Source: Chromatiales bacterium
GTDB taxonomy: Bacteria; Pseudomonadota; Gammaproteobacteria; Steroidobacterales; Woeseiaceae
Length of the DNA: 37,196 nt
Reading direction: 5' to 3'
Assembly (NCBI GenBank): GCA_004282875.1
Contig: SHLT01000016.1
Span: forward strand, 1 to 37,196
A program made the position numbers and the translations under genes. This document shows, piece by piece, positions 16,671 to 25,929 of the stretch; the stretch's first letter is position 1, and each line of letters starts with the position of its first letter. The notes under the pieces were generated by a model that saw only the letters and a list, made by a program, of their open reading frames with translations, was not told the DNA's origin and ran no database searches.

Positions 16671-17135
16671 GTGCTTAGAATCAGCAAATTAACCGACTAC
16701 GGAACCGTCCTGCTTGCGCACCTTGCGGTGAACCAGGCGAGCGTCCGCAGTGCTGCCGATGTCGCCCAGGCGACCGGCATTGCCGTGCCCACGGTCAGCA
16801 AGCTGCTGAAATCGCTGGCGCGCGCCGGGCTGGTCACTTCGATGCGGGGAGCCAATGGCGGCTACCGGCTGGCGCGACCGCCACAGCATATTACTGCCGC
16901 CGACGTCATCGACGCCCTGGAAGGCCCTGTGTCCATAACGGAGTGCAGCGCCAGTGACGGCGATTGCGAGCATGAGGGCGTCTGCAGCGTCGGGGGCGCC
17001 TGGCAACGCATCAATGTGGCCATTCGTCGCGCCCTGCAGGACGTGACGCTCAATGACCTTGTACGCAGCAACAGCCCGGTACCGACATTTCGTTTTGCCG
17101 GCCTGCCAATCAACGTGGAAAACAATGGCAACTGA
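16671..17135 (+). CDS. sufR: SUF system Fe-S cluster assembly regulator (Rrf2/IscR family)
   Basis: 154 aa. The N-terminal winged helix ([49 protein letters not shown]) is followed by a cluster-binding region with C92, C99 and C105, the IscR-like three-Cys arrangement. It is of the type found ahead of suf genes in Xanthomonads. It presumably senses Fe-S status and represses its own operon via the operator just upstream. Start is GTG 16671. The stop lies 11 bases inside sufB. Confidence 0.92.
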   Translation: MLRISKLTDYGTVLLAHLAVNQASVRSAADVAQATGIAVPTVSKLLKSLARAGLVTSMRGANGGYRLARPPQHITAADVIDALEGPVSITECSASDGDCEHEGVCSVGGAWQRINVAIRRALQDVTLNDLVRSNSPVPTFRFAGLPINVENNGN

Positions 17136-18573
17136 ATCAGAAAATCTTGAGGGCCTGGTCAATCGACGCTACGAGCACGGCTTCGTAACCGACATCGAGA
17201 CCGAGAGCCTCCCACCGGGCCTCGACGAGAACGTCGTGCGCGCCATCTCGGCACGCAAGAACGAGCCCGAATGGCTGCTCGAGTGGCGGCTGCAGGCCTA
17301 TCGTCAATGGCTGGAAATGAAAGAGCCCGAGTGGGCGCACCTGCATTACCCGAAAATCGAGTACGACCAGATCTCGTACTATGCAGCCCCGAAGTCCGAC
17401 GAAGATCGGCCCAAGAGCCTCGATGAGGTCGACCCGAAGCTGCTGGAAACCTACGACAAGCTCGGCATTCCCCTGCATGAAAGGGCGCGCCTTGCCGGCG
17501 TCGCTGTGGATGCGGTATTCGACAGTGTGTCAGTCGCAACGACGTTCAAGGACAAGCTGGCCGATGCCGGCGTCATTTTCTGCTCCTTCTCCGAAGCCGT
17601 CATCGAACACCCCGAACTCGTGAAGCAGTACCTCGGGTCCGTCGTACCCCGACGCGACAACTATTTTGCGGCGCTGAATTCAGCCGTCTTTAGTGATGGC
17701 TCGTTTGTATATATTCCGAAGGGCGTGCGCTGCCCCATGGAGTTGTCCACGTATTTCCGCATCAACGCCGCCAACACCGGTCAGTTCGAGCGCACCTTGA
17801 TCGTGGCGGATGAAGGCAGCTACGTCAGTTACCTGGAAGGCTGCACGGCGCCCATGCGTGATGAGAACCAGCTGCACGCCGCCATCGTCGAACTCGTGGC
17901 GCTCGATGACGCCGAAATCAAGTATTCCACGGTCCAGAACTGGTATCCGGGCGACGAGAACGGGGTTGGGGGCATTTATAACTTCGTGACCAAGCGCGGC
18001 GACTGCCGCGGCAGGAACTCCAAGATTTCCTGGACGCAGGTCGAGACCGGTTCCGCGATTACCTGGAAATACCCGAGCTGCCTGCTACGCGGCGAAAATT
18101 CGGTCGGCGAATTTTATTCGGTGGCCGTGACCAACAACCGGCAGCAGGCCGATACCGGCACCAAGATGATCCATATCGGGCGCAATACGCGCTCGACGAT
18201 CGTCTCGAAAGGCATTTCTGCCGGCAAGGCGCAGCAGTCTTACCGCGGCCTGGTACGCGTCATGCCGCAGGCGGCCGGCGCCCGCAATCATACGCAGTGC
18301 GACTCGTTGCTGATCGGTAAAGACTGCGGGGCGCACACGTTCCCCTACATGGAGATCAAGCACCCGTCGGCGAAAATCGAACACGAGGCAACAACATCCA
18401 AGATCTCGGCAGACCAGCTGTTCTACTGCCGCCAGCGCGGCATCTCGGAAGAGGATGCGGTGAATATGATTGTTAACGGCTTCTGCAAGGAAGTCTTCAA
18501 GGAACTCCCGATGGAATTTGCCGTAGAGGCCCAGGCGTTGCTCAACGTCAGCCTCGAAGGCGCCGTCGGCTAG
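17125..18573 (+). CDS. sufB: Fe-S cluster assembly scaffold protein SufB
   Basis: 482 aa. Core scaffold subunit of the SufBC2D complex on which clusters are built. Matching segments: [83 protein letters not shown] and the region around [10 protein letters not shown], containing the conserved Cys that receives sulfur; the C-terminal [21 protein letters not shown] is also typical. Start is ATG 17125, overlapping the sufR end; the frame open upstream belongs to sufR. Confidence 0.97.
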   Translation: MATESENLEGLVNRRYEHGFVTDIETESLPPGLDENVVRAISARKNEPEWLLEWRLQAYRQWLEMKEPEWAHLHYPKIEYDQISYYAAPKSDEDRPKSLDEVDPKLLETYDKLGIPLHERARLAGVAVDAVFDSVSVATTFKDKLADAGVIFCSFSEAVIEHPELVKQYLGSVVPRRDNYFAALNSAVFSDGSFVYIPKGVRCPMELSTYFRINAANTGQFERTLIVADEGSYVSYLEGCTAPMRDENQLHAAIVELVALDDAEIKYSTVQNWYPGDENGVGGIYNFVTKRGDCRGRNSKISWTQVETGSAITWKYPSCLLRGENSVGEFYSVAVTNNRQQADTGTKMIHIGRNTRSTIVSKGISAGKAQQSYRGLVRVMPQAAGARNHTQCDSLLIGKDCGAHTFPYMEIKHPSAKIEHEATTSKISADQLFYCRQRGISEEDAVNMIVNGFCKEVFKELPMEFAVEAQALLNVSLEGAVG

Positions 18574-18581
18574 GAAAAGAC

Positions 18582-19334
18582 ATGCTCGAAATCAAGAACC
18601 TCAAGAGTCGCATCGGCGACAGTGAAATCCTCCGCGGCCTGTCCCTGTCGGTCAACGCCGGCGAAGTGCATGCCATCATGGGCCCCAACGGCTCCGGCAA
18701 GAGCACGTTGGCGCAGGTGGTTGCAGGCCACGAGGACTACGAAGTCACGGGCGGTTCCGTGACCTTCAAGGGTCAGGACCTGCTGGAACTCGAACCCGAA
18801 GAACGCGCTCGCAACGGCATCTTCCTGGGCTTCCAGTACCCGGTCGAAATTCCGGGCGTTAACAATGCCTACCTCCTCAAGGCCGCGCTCAACGCGAAAC
18901 GCAAACACCACGGACTCGACGAGATCGATGCATTTGAATTCCTGAAGCTCGCTAAAGAAAAAATGGCGACGCTCGGCATGGATCCGAAATTCCTGAATCG
19001 CGGTGTCAATGAAGGCTTCTCCGGCGGCGAAAAGAAGCGCAACGAGATCCTGCAAATGGCGATGCTGGAACCCGAGCTGGCGATTCTCGATGAAACCGAC
19101 TCCGGTCTCGACATTGATGCGCTCAAGGCGGTTGCCCAGGGCGTCAATTCACTGCGGGGACCCGAGCGGGCCATCATCCTGGTTACCCATTACCAGCGAC
19201 TGCTCGATTACATCGAACCCGACTTCGTACACGTGCTGTCGCAGGGACAGATCATCAAGTCGGGCGACAAGACGCTGGCCCACGAGCTCGAAGAAAAAGG
19301 CTATGACTGGGTTCGCGAGGCGGCAACCGGATGA
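18582..19334 (+). CDS. sufC: Fe-S cluster assembly ATPase SufC
   Basis: 250-aa ABC-type ATPase of the SufBC2D scaffold. Walker A is GPNGSGKST, the signature [15 protein letters not shown] is the SufC-specific form, Walker B is [12 protein letters not shown], and [11 protein letters not shown] carries the switch His. The start follows AGGAAAAG; the stop overlaps sufD by four bases. Confidence 0.98.
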   Translation: MLEIKNLKSRIGDSEILRGLSLSVNAGEVHAIMGPNGSGKSTLAQVVAGHEDYEVTGGSVTFKGQDLLELEPEERARNGIFLGFQYPVEIPGVNNAYLLKAALNAKRKHHGLDEIDAFEFLKLAKEKMATLGMDPKFLNRGVNEGFSGGEKKRNEILQMAMLEPELAILDETDSGLDIDALKAVAQGVNSLRGPERAIILVTHYQRLLDYIEPDFVHVLSQGQIIKSGDKTLAHELEEKGYDWVREAATG

Positions 19335-20521
19335 CCCGGCAGTCACAAGAGGAACTGCGCGAGATCGTTGGGCGCCTGCCGACGACGCGCGATGAAGATT
19401 GGAAGTACACCGATCTTTCGCGTGCGCGGGACATCACATCGCGCTGGCTCGATGCCGGCGCTGAGACCGTGGCGGCGGACATCGACGAGGAGATCGAACG
19501 CATTAGCGGCTCGATCGATGCAACCTGGTTTGTGATCGCCAATGGCGAACTGCGGCTGCCGGACGCTGCGTCGGGTATCAGCGCCGAGCGGCTGGACGAC
19601 GTGCCCGCCGCCGCCAGCGCACTCGCAGAACTCAACTCGGCGCTGCTGGTCGACGGCCTTCGGGTTCGCATCGACGGCGCCCCCGACAAACCGGTCGGCC
19701 TGCTCTTTATTGACGGCGCGGCCGATGCGGCGACGTCACAGGCACGTGTCGAGATCGAATTTGCGGCAGGGGCCAGTGGTGAGGTCGTGGAGTACCACGC
19801 GTCCCAGGGCGCGCAGGACCACTACTCGAACACTATCGTCGCGATCACCGTTGGCGACAACGCCAACGCGGCGCATCTTCGCATCCAGTCACGTGACCTG
19901 CGGCATGTGCAAACGACGCATACCACCGTCAATACCGGACGCGACGCGCGCTTTAGGTCCGCCGGCTTCGACCTCGGCGGCGGGCTCGTGCGCAACGACC
20001 TCGTCATCGGTATCTCGAGCCCTGGTGCCGAGATTTCGTTCGATGGTCTTTACCTGGCTGGCGAGGGCCAGCACATTGACAACCACACGCGTGTCGATCA
20101 CCGCGTCGGACCCGCGACATCGCGGCAAGAATATCGCGGTATTCTGAACGGGCGATGCCGCTGCGTCTGGAATGGCAAAGCCATTGTGCACACGGGCGCT
20201 GACGGTACCGACGCCGACCAGGCTAATCACAACCTGCTGCTTTCCGAGCGAGCTGAGATCGATGCAAAACCTGAACTCGAAATCTACACCGACGACGTAA
20301 AGTGCAGCCACGGAACGACCGTTGGGCAGCTGGACGAGACCTCCCTGTTCTACCTGCGCACCCGGGGACTGGACCGACAGCACGCAAAACAGGTACTAAC
20401 GCATGCCTTCGCAGCGGGCCTCGTTTCTCGAGTTCCGGTCGAATCAGCCAGGAACATCGTCAGCGAGCTGGTCGAGGCGCGCCTGCGCGACATCATCCAT
20501 TCGGACGAGGATTTTTCCTAA
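19331..20521 (+). CDS. sufD: Fe-S cluster assembly protein SufD
   Basis: 396 aa, the second scaffold subunit, paired with SufB. The N-terminal part is divergent, with [11 protein letters not shown] near residue 20; the beta-helical core and the C-terminal [28 protein letters not shown]-like [40 protein letters not shown] and [14 protein letters not shown] are typical of the family. The stop shares a base with the sufS start (TAATG). Confidence 0.96.
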   Translation: MTRQSQEELREIVGRLPTTRDEDWKYTDLSRARDITSRWLDAGAETVAADIDEEIERISGSIDATWFVIANGELRLPDAASGISAERLDDVPAAASALAELNSALLVDGLRVRIDGAPDKPVGLLFIDGAADAATSQARVEIEFAAGASGEVVEYHASQGAQDHYSNTIVAITVGDNANAAHLRIQSRDLRHVQTTHTTVNTGRDARFRSAGFDLGGGLVRNDLVIGISSPGAEISFDGLYLAGEGQHIDNHTRVDHRVGPATSRQEYRGILNGRCRCVWNGKAIVHTGADGTDADQANHNLLLSERAEIDAKPELEIYTDDVKCSHGTTVGQLDETSLFYLRTRGLDRQHAKQVLTHAFAAGLVSRVPVESARNIVSELVEARLRDIIHSDEDFS

Positions 20522-21756
20522 TGGGCGCAGTCGCCAAGACCGTAACCGCTACCGATTGGCGCGCTGACTTTCCGGCGCTTGACCAGTCGGTCCACGGGCA
20601 AGCGCTCATCTACCTCGACAGCGCGGCGTCGGCACAGCAGCCCGCCGCCGTAATTGATGCGGTAGCGCGCTACCAGCGCGAGGATCATGCCAACGTCCAT
20701 CGCGGCGTACACACGCTCAGCCATCGTGCAACTGAAGCGTATGAAGGCGCCCGCGACAAGATTCGGGGATTCATCAACGCGAAGTCCCGTAGCGAGATCG
20801 TCCTGACCAGCGGCACGACCGAGTCGATCAACCTCGTGGCACAAAGCTTCTGCCGCCCACGCCTGCAACCAGGCGACAAGATCCTGATTACCCATCTTGA
20901 GCACCATGCCAACATCGTCCCCTGGCAACTGGTTTGCGAACAGACCGGCGCCGAGCTGATAGTGGCGCCCATCAATGAGCGTGGCGAAGTCGAACTCGAT
21001 TCCCTGCTGGACTTGATCGATGACAGGGTCTTCCTTATCGGCATGGCCCATGTGGCCAACGCCCTGGGCACGGTCTGCCCCGTCGAAAAGGTCATTGAAC
21101 ATGCGCGGCAGCGCGGCATTCCGGTCCTGATCGATGGCGCGCAGGGTGTCCCGCATCTTGACGTCGACGTACAGGCTCTGGATTGTGATTTCTACGCGTT
21201 CTCCGGCCACAAGATGTTCGGGCCGACCGGTACGGGTGTCCTGTATGGCCGCGAGGCAATCCTGGACGCCATGCCACCGTGGCAAGGCGGCGGCGACATG
21301 ATTCTCGAAGTCAGTTTTGACAAGACGATCTACAACGAACTGCCGTACAAGTTCGAAGCCGGGACGCCGAATATCTCCGGTGTCGTTGGTCTTGGTGCGG
21401 CCGTCGACTATCTGCAGTCCATCGGCATGCCGACGATCGCTCGTTACGAACAGGAATTGCACGACCACATGGTTGCCAGGCTCAAGAACGTCGACGGCAT
21501 GCGCCTGATTGGGGAAGCACGCCACAAGGCCAGTGTGCAGTCTTTCCTGCTGGACGATATTCATTCGCATGACCTGGGCACTATTCTCGACCACCAGGGC
21601 GTCGCGATCCGCACCGGCCATCACTGCGCCATGCCGGTCATGCAGTTCTTCGGGGTGCCAGGAACGTGCCGGGCGTCGCTCGCGTTCTACAACAATCGCG
21701 ACGATATCGAGCAGCTGGTCGCCGCGCTCGAAAAGGCCAGAGAGCTTTTTGCATGA
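20521..21756 (+). CDS. sufS: Cysteine desulfurase SufS
   Basis: 411 aa PLP enzyme, group II cysteine desulfurase supplying sulfur. The PLP Lys lies in FSGHKMFGPTG near residue 230, and the persulfide Cys lies in RTGHHCAMP near residue 369. Also seen are YLDSAASAQQP, HRGVHTLSHRAT and ITHLEHHANIVPW. The start was set to ATG 20521 directly at the sufD stop; the longer open frame overlaps sufD. With SufU downstream rather than SufE, transfer is likely by the SufS–SufU route. Confidence 0.97.
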   Translation: MGAVAKTVTATDWRADFPALDQSVHGQALIYLDSAASAQQPAAVIDAVARYQREDHANVHRGVHTLSHRATEAYEGARDKIRGFINAKSRSEIVLTSGTTESINLVAQSFCRPRLQPGDKILITHLEHHANIVPWQLVCEQTGAELIVAPINERGEVELDSLLDLIDDRVFLIGMAHVANALGTVCPVEKVIEHARQRGIPVLIDGAQGVPHLDVDVQALDCDFYAFSGHKMFGPTGTGVLYGREAILDAMPPWQGGGDMILEVSFDKTIYNELPYKFEAGTPNISGVVGLGAAVDYLQSIGMPTIARYEQELHDHMVARLKNVDGMRLIGEARHKASVQSFLLDDIHSHDLGTILDHQGVAIRTGHHCAMPVMQFFGVPGTCRASLAFYNNRDDIEQLVAALEKARELFA

Positions 21757-22220
21757 ACGACGCGGCGCGCGATATGCAGGACCTGTACCGTGAATTGGTC
21801 ATCGATCATTCGCGCAACCCCCGGCATTTCGGGCGCCTTGAAAACGCTACCCACACTGCGGACGGCATCAATCCTCTGTGTGGCGACAAGCTCAGACTCT
21901 ATTTCCGCGTTGGCGCAGGCGGCAGAATAGAATCTTCGAGCTTCGAGGGTTCTGGTTGCGCCATTTCCATCGCCTCGGCGTCGCTGCTGACAGAAGCGGT
22001 CACCGGGCTCGAGGTCGACGACGCGAAGCACTGCTCATCCACGGTAACCTCCCGTCTGACGACCGCTATGCCCTACGCAGATCTCGACGCGCGCCTTGAG
22101 AACCTCAAGGCGCTCGACGGGGTGCGCGCCTACCCGTCACGCGTCAAATGCGCAACGCTCGCCTGGCATGCCCTGCATGCGGCGCTCAGCAATGATATGA
22201 AACCGGCTACCACGGAGTAG
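21753..22220 (+). CDS. sufU: Sulfur-transfer protein SufU
   Basis: 155 aa, NifU-N/IscU-like fold. C43 and D45 (PLCGDKL), C69 (FEGSGCAIS) and C133 (RVKCATLAWHA) match the zinc/sulfur-acceptor residues of SufU. In Firmicutes SufU takes the persulfide from SufS; this is inferred here from the gene pair. It starts in an ATGA overlap with sufS. Confidence 0.92.
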   Translation: MNDAARDMQDLYRELVIDHSRNPRHFGRLENATHTADGINPLCGDKLRLYFRVGAGGRIESSSFEGSGCAISIASASLLTEAVTGLEVDDAKHCSSTVTSRLTTAMPYADLDARLENLKALDGVRAYPSRVKCATLAWHALHAALSNDMKPATTE

Positions 22221-22227
22221 ATTGCCA

Positions 22228-22779
22228 ATGTTCGGTCACACTAATGAACCCGTAAACCTGGTACGTGACGTCAGCGCGATCATCATCCCCGTGGGAGAAG
22301 TGGTTACCTTACGCGAAGGAACCGAGGGGTTTATCACCCAGGCCCTGGGTGGCAGCTTCACCGTATACGTCGAAGGCAACCTGTTTCGGATTTCAGGCAC
22401 CGATGCGGATGCGCTGGGCAAGGAACCCGTCCCGCCACCGGCTATTCCTGAAAACGCGACAGATAAAGACATCGAGAGCGTGATCTGGGAGCAATTGAAG
22501 ACCTGTTATGATCCGGAGATTCCCGTCGATATCGTCAATCTCGGCCTGGTTTACCGATGCGACGTCACACCGCTCGGCAACGGCCAGCGCTCTGTGAGCG
22601 TCGACATGACGCTCACGGCACCTGGCTGCGGCATGGGTGACGTGCTGGTGCAGGACGCGCGCGAAAAGATTGCGGTCATTCCGACCGTTGCCGACGTCAC
22701 GGTGGAACTCGTATTTGATCCGCCGTGGAATGTCGGCATGATGACGGACGAGGCCCGGCTGCAAACAGGGCTGATGTAA
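22228..22779 (+). CDS. sufT: Fe-S protein maturation auxiliary factor SufT
   Basis: 183 aa. A small N-terminal extension (about 1–70) precedes a MIP18/DUF59 domain: WEQLKTCYDPEIPVDIVNLGLVY, MTLTAPGCGMGDVLVQDAREKI and VELVFDPPWNVGMM. SufT helps Fe-S cluster delivery to client enzymes under high demand. ATG 22228 is chosen over TTG 22222 because GGAG at 22214 is better spaced. It is probably the last gene of the suf operon. Confidence 0.92.
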   Translation: MFGHTNEPVNLVRDVSAIIIPVGEVVTLREGTEGFITQALGGSFTVYVEGNLFRISGTDADALGKEPVPPPAIPENATDKDIESVIWEQLKTCYDPEIPVDIVNLGLVYRCDVTPLGNGQRSVSVDMTLTAPGCGMGDVLVQDAREKIAVIPTVADVTVELVFDPPWNVGMMTDEARLQTGLM

Positions 22780-22803
22780 TTTCTAGATAAAGGCCTTACA
22801 TCG

Positions 22804-23301
22804 TTGAAAATACTAACAATCGTAAGACACGCTAAGTCCAGTTGGAAAGACTCCAGCCTGCCGGATGACAAGCGACCGCTGAATCGTCGCGGTGAACGCG
22901 ACGCGCCGGAAATGGGCAGGCGCATTCAGGAACACGGCATTCGACCCTCGCTCATCGTCTCCAGCCCCGCGAATCGAGCCTGGACGACAGCCAAGGTCGT
23001 CGCCGAAGCCATCAACTATCCCCGCGAGTTCCTGCAGAAGGAAGACCGCCTTTACCTCGCATCGCTCGACGATATTCTCGATGTCGTCGTTGCCCAAGAC
23101 AACGGTTTCAACAATCTCATGGTGGTCGGGCACAATCCCGGCCTCACCGACTTCACCAACTTCCTGGTTCCCGGCCTGACCAACAACCTGCCGACCGCGG
23201 GCGTCGTCAGCGTCCAGATCGACCAGGACAACTGGTCACTGTATGAACGGCCCGCGACCGAGCTGCTGGTGCACGATTGGCCGAAGAAGTCTGCGCCGTA
23301 G
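22804..23301 (+). CDS. SixA-like histidine phosphatase family protein
   Basis: 165 aa, histidine phosphatase superfamily. VRHAKSSW (phosphate-accepting His8 with its Arg), RPLNRRGERDAPEMG, IVSSPANRAWTTA and VGHNPGLTDF (second catalytic His) match SixA, a phosphohistidine phosphatase of signalling and nitrogen-PTS proteins in E. coli. Start TTG 22804 follows AAGG; no ATG is available. The 3' end matters: bases 23137–23246 recur exactly at 24190–24299, and the last 55 bases differ from the other copy at 19 positions, so the 3' end may have been exchanged. Confidence 0.88.
   Translation: MKILTIVRHAKSSWKDSSLPDDKRPLNRRGERDAPEMGRRIQEHGIRPSLIVSSPANRAWTTAKVVAEAINYPREFLQKEDRLYLASLDDILDVVVAQDNGFNNLMVVGHNPGLTDFTNFLVPGLTNNLPTAGVVSVQIDQDNWSLYERPATELLVHDWPKKSAP
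23137..23246 (+). repeat. Direct repeat copy 1 (110 bp, inside sixA-like gene)
   Basis: Identical base for base to 24190–24299, offset 1053 bp. It codes for the C-terminal third of the SixA-like protein. Identity stops abruptly at both ends. Confidence 0.95.
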
Positions 23302-23320
23302 GCGGCCCTCCTGTACTCAA

Positions 23321-23941
23321 TCAGGCCCTCGCGGCCTGCTGCCTTTTTCTCCTGCGCTGCGCGAAGAACCAGAGCGCATAGAGCAAGACGAACGAAACAA
23401 TCGTCAGGATGATCTTGTTCATCAGCAGGATATCGTACTCACGGACAGCCCCGCCCAACGTAAATGATGGCGCCGACCACCAGCTGAGTTCGACGAAACC
23501 CGGCAGAATCAGTGACATTCCGGCCCACTCAATTCCTCGCATGTAGAGAACCGATCCGACACCGATCAGAATCAGTCCCGCGACCGAGAAAATCCAGATA
23601 TCCCTGATTTCTCGTGTGACGTTTTCTCGCTGCCGAAGCTCTGATGCAAGCGCATCATGGCGTGCAAAAAGGTCCATGTGTCTCTGCCGCATCGTGAACT
23701 GGTCCTCGGGAGGGTCGGACTTGCGTATTTCCTCGATCTTCGCGCTCGTCGCCTCGTACTCTGCGAGGAGCTCCTCGGTAGATTCTTCCATTCGTACTTG
23801 CTCTTGCACGGCATAGAAGGCTGTCCCGGGCTCCACGATCGATTCCTCGATACCAATGGAATAAACGTGCACGTGACGAATGGCCTGTGTGCTTAACAAA
23901 CAGCCGAAGATCAGAAGAAACGTGACTTGCAGCGCTTTCAT
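23321..23941 (-). CDS. Coiled-coil membrane protein under c-di-GMP riboswitch control
   Basis: 206 aa, not recognised. An N-terminal hydrophobic segment (about 4–21) is a signal or anchor; about 45–115 is a charged, Glu-rich, probably coiled-coil region; then come a helix (IWIFSVAGLILIGVGSVLY), a hydrophobic loop (MSLILPGFVELSWW) and a last helix (IILTIVSFVLLYALWFF) before a basic tail RRRKRQQ. The start ATG 23941 has a strong AAGGAGGT six bases upstream. The open frame continues upstream only because it runs through the riboswitch. The end is 19 nt from the convergent sixA-like gene. The riboswitch implies a role in the motile/sessile switch or envelope; the biochemistry is unknown. Confidence 0.8.
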   Translation of the reverse strand: MKALQVTFLLIFGCLLSTQAIRHVHVYSIGIEESIVEPGTAFYAVQEQVRMEESTEELLAEYEATSAKIEEIRKSDPPEDQFTMRQRHMDLFARHDALASELRQRENVTREIRDIWIFSVAGLILIGVGSVLYMRGIEWAGMSLILPGFVELSWWSAPSFTLGGAVREYDILLMNKIILTIVSFVLLYALWFFAQRRRKRQQAARA

Positions 23942-23975
23942 GGCATACCTCCTTCTCACTCGGATCAACCCTGTT

Positions 23976-24096
23976 GGGCAAGGCCGGCAGCCCGGCTGTC
24001 TTGGGGTCCTTCGTGGCGTAGCAGAATGCGTCGCGGAGGAAGCGAGGACCCGTGGCTTTGCGTCACTGACTTTGGTCAGGTTTGCCTTTGCCTGAG
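23976..24096 (-). promoter_or_regulatory. Cyclic-di-GMP-I (GEMM-I) riboswitch, copy 1
   Basis: On the minus strand: GGCAAAGGCAAA, a stem CTGAC-CAAA-GTCAG, the hallmark GACGCAAAGCCACGGGTCC (24064–24046), a long peripheral stem closing with GGACCC, then GCCGGGCTGCCG. P1 can form from GGCAA and TTGCC. The position equivalent to G20 of the Vibrio Vc2 aptamer appears to be G and the C92 equivalent is C, favouring c-di-GMP over cGAMP (alignment by eye). The leader to the ATG is about 35 nt without a poly-U hairpin, so translational control is likely. Confidence 0.93.
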
Positions 24097-24098
24097 TA

Positions 24099-24126
24099 AT
24101 TATGAACCGCGGGAAACGCGCGTCAA
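24099..24126 (-). promoter_or_regulatory. Predicted sigma70-type promoter of riboswitch copy 1
   Basis: Minus strand TTGACG (24126–24121), 16-bp spacer, CATAAT (24104–24099). Transcription would start around 24092, at the first base pairs of the aptamer. The same geometry occurs before the other two riboswitches. Confidence 0.65.
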
Positions 24127-24189
24127 TTCTGGCTAGTACATAGACGTGCAGCGAAGCCCGGATCACAGGGCGCGATAGACAGGATCAGC

Positions 24190-24299
24190 CCCGGCCTCAC
24201 CGACTTCACCAACTTCCTGGTTCCCGGCCTGACCAACAACCTGCCGACCGCGGGCGTCGTCAGCGTCCAGATCGACCAGGACAACTGGTCACTGTATGA
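24190..24299 (+). repeat. Direct repeat copy 2 (110 bp, sixA remnant)
   Basis: Identical to 23137–23246. The sequence just before it is not sixA-like, so the duplication starts sharply here. Confidence 0.95.
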
Positions 24300-24354
24300 G
24301 CGACCGGCAGCAAAGCTCGTTGTCCACGACTGGCCAAAGAAAACGGCTGCCTAG
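24190..24354 (+). pseudogene. 3' fragment of a sixA-like gene
   Basis: In frame with the functional copy it encodes the last 54 residues plus a stop, with no start or 5' part. After the 110-bp identical block, the last 55 bases before the stop differ from the upstream copy at 19 positions, many of them third codon positions, giving ERPAAKLVVHDWPKKTAA against ERPATELLVHDWPKKSAP. The tail therefore comes from a diverged but once functional allele. The rest of 23942–24368 holds riboswitch copy 1 and its promoter; nothing else is seen. Confidence 0.9.
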
Positions 24355-24368
24355 TACCACGCAGGGAC

Positions 24369-25853
24369 TCATTCGGCTTGCTCTCCAATCAGGTTAAGCG
24401 CGGCTTCCAGCGCCGGGTCGCGGCCGGCACGGAATGCCGCAACCGTTAGCGGGGCTTCAATGTCGGGCGTAACACCAAGCCCGGGTTCAATCGCCGTGGT
24501 GTTGTTGTAGATGCGAAAGAACGGCAGTCGTGCCCTGACGCCGCTCTCCGGTAAGGTCAGCGTAAACAGGAGTCCGGCGGTCGGCCCCTCAGCGCTGCCA
24601 CCGGTCTTTTCGCCTACGAGCGTCGCGCGCCCCAATCCATTGAGTACCGCAATCAGGTTGGTGCTGCCCGACGAATTGCCGGAACTCGTGAGAATAACCA
24701 GTTCTCCCTCGAATGCAGAATGGTCCGGCCGCACCGTATCCAGGTCATCGGTGAAGAAGCGCCGCAGCGAATAAGTCCCGTCCGGGTTCGCACGAAACGC
24801 AAAACGGGACGGGTTCAACGCACGCTTGTCCCACGTGTCCAGATGGGGTCTCAGGCCGTTGAGATCGAGGGTGGCGGCGCGCATGTCTGTCTTGATCTGC
24901 AGCTTGCGACCAATGAGATGCGCAACAAGCCGCTGACTCGCGTCAGTTGAGCCGCCCCCGTTCTTGCGCAGGTCGAGAATCAGCGAGTCGCGACCTTCTT
25001 CCCTGATCGTCTCAAAAATCGGGCCGTAGATAGTATCCGGATCGACCGGACTGCGATAATTCACGAACGTATCGACGCTCAAGTAGGCACTTTTGTCGCC
25101 GATCCTTTCGAAAGATACGGCGTCTTTGAAGTTTCTCCTGGTGCCAGACTGGTCGCCTAGCGCAGTCCAGGCGTCGAAGGTGAGACGCCCGACAGCCAGT
25201 GTGCGCCGTTCGCCGTCTACCGTCCGAATGTCCAGTTCGGCCATAGGCCCTACCGGCCACAACAGCGCACCGAAATGGTCGACAGCACCGCCCATGAATT
25301 CCAGCGATTCGGACACACCGCCGCGGCGTGACCAATCTGTATAGCCATCAACGGGAATGTATGGCGACACCGCGGCAACAACAGTGCTTAGCGAGCGACC
25401 GTCGATTGCGAGGATTTCATCGCCGAAAGACAGGCCCGAAGTCTCGCCCGGGAAGGATACAATGCCGCGTCCCTCGATAAGCTGCCAGCGAAATGGCAGG
25501 TATACCGGCTCAACCTCACGCCTGATCCGCAACGTCCTGGGAAGCTCTGCCTTGGTATGGTCACAACGGATTACTACCAGAGCGCGTTCGACAGCGAGGT
25601 AAAAGTCGCCCAGCGACAGGCCATCGCCGGCCTCGGCCTGATCGATGATCTGCTGCCAGGCAGCACGCATTTCGTCCTTCGACGCGTAACGAGTGTAGCC
25701 CGGATGGACACGGGCATAGGCCGATTCGGCGAGTTTGATGTCCGCGCGAACCTGGGCCGGGGTCAGCCAGTCGTTGTCCTTCTCCTGCGCGGTCGCCGCA
25801 GCGAAAAATGCCGCGGAAAGGGCAATCGCCAGCATCTTGGTATGCAGTCTCAT
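24369..25853 (-). CDS. S41 family peptidase (C-terminal processing protease-like)
   Basis: 494 aa with a signal peptide (about 1–22). A PDZ-like segment is seen at ETSGLSFGDEILAIDGRSLS (about 135–160). The S41 core has ILDLRKNGGGSTDASQRL, the nucleophile region ILTSSGNSSGSTNLIAVL (Ser near residue 393) and GEKTGGSAEGPTAG with the likely Lys partner near 418, followed by GLGVTPDIE. Predicted periplasmic or secreted; the substrate is unknown. ATG 25853 has GGAGGAG upstream. It follows an AraC-type regulator on the same strand, a possible target. Confidence 0.87.
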   Translation of the reverse strand: MRLHTKMLAIALSAAFFAAATAQEKDNDWLTPAQVRADIKLAESAYARVHPGYTRYASKDEMRAAWQQIIDQAEAGDGLSLGDFYLAVERALVVIRCDHTKAELPRTLRIRREVEPVYLPFRWQLIEGRGIVSFPGETSGLSFGDEILAIDGRSLSTVVAAVSPYIPVDGYTDWSRRGGVSESLEFMGGAVDHFGALLWPVGPMAELDIRTVDGERRTLAVGRLTFDAWTALGDQSGTRRNFKDAVSFERIGDKSAYLSVDTFVNYRSPVDPDTIYGPIFETIREEGRDSLILDLRKNGGGSTDASQRLVAHLIGRKLQIKTDMRAATLDLNGLRPHLDTWDKRALNPSRFAFRANPDGTYSLRRFFTDDLDTVRPDHSAFEGELVILTSSGNSSGSTNLIAVLNGLGRATLVGEKTGGSAEGPTAGLLFTLTLPESGVRARLPFFRIYNNTTAIEPGLGVTPDIEAPLTVAAFRAGRDPALEAALNLIGEQAE

Positions 25854-25929
25854 GAACTCCTCCGATTTTCCTGGGAGTATCGGGCGAGCAGCCAGGCGTG
25901 TCGTCGCAATCTACTAAATAGCCGCAGTT

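Noticed and set aside
10152-22797. Shared TTCTAGATAAA before gcvR (near 10154) and before the sixA-like gene (near 22782)
   Set aside because: Two copies of a short AT-rich string could be promoter -10 regions or chance; there is not enough support for a motif.
23942-24166. N-terminal extension of the 206-aa membrane protein (open frame to 24166)
   Set aside because: The extension is the riboswitch read as protein; a strong ribosome site marks ATG 23941.
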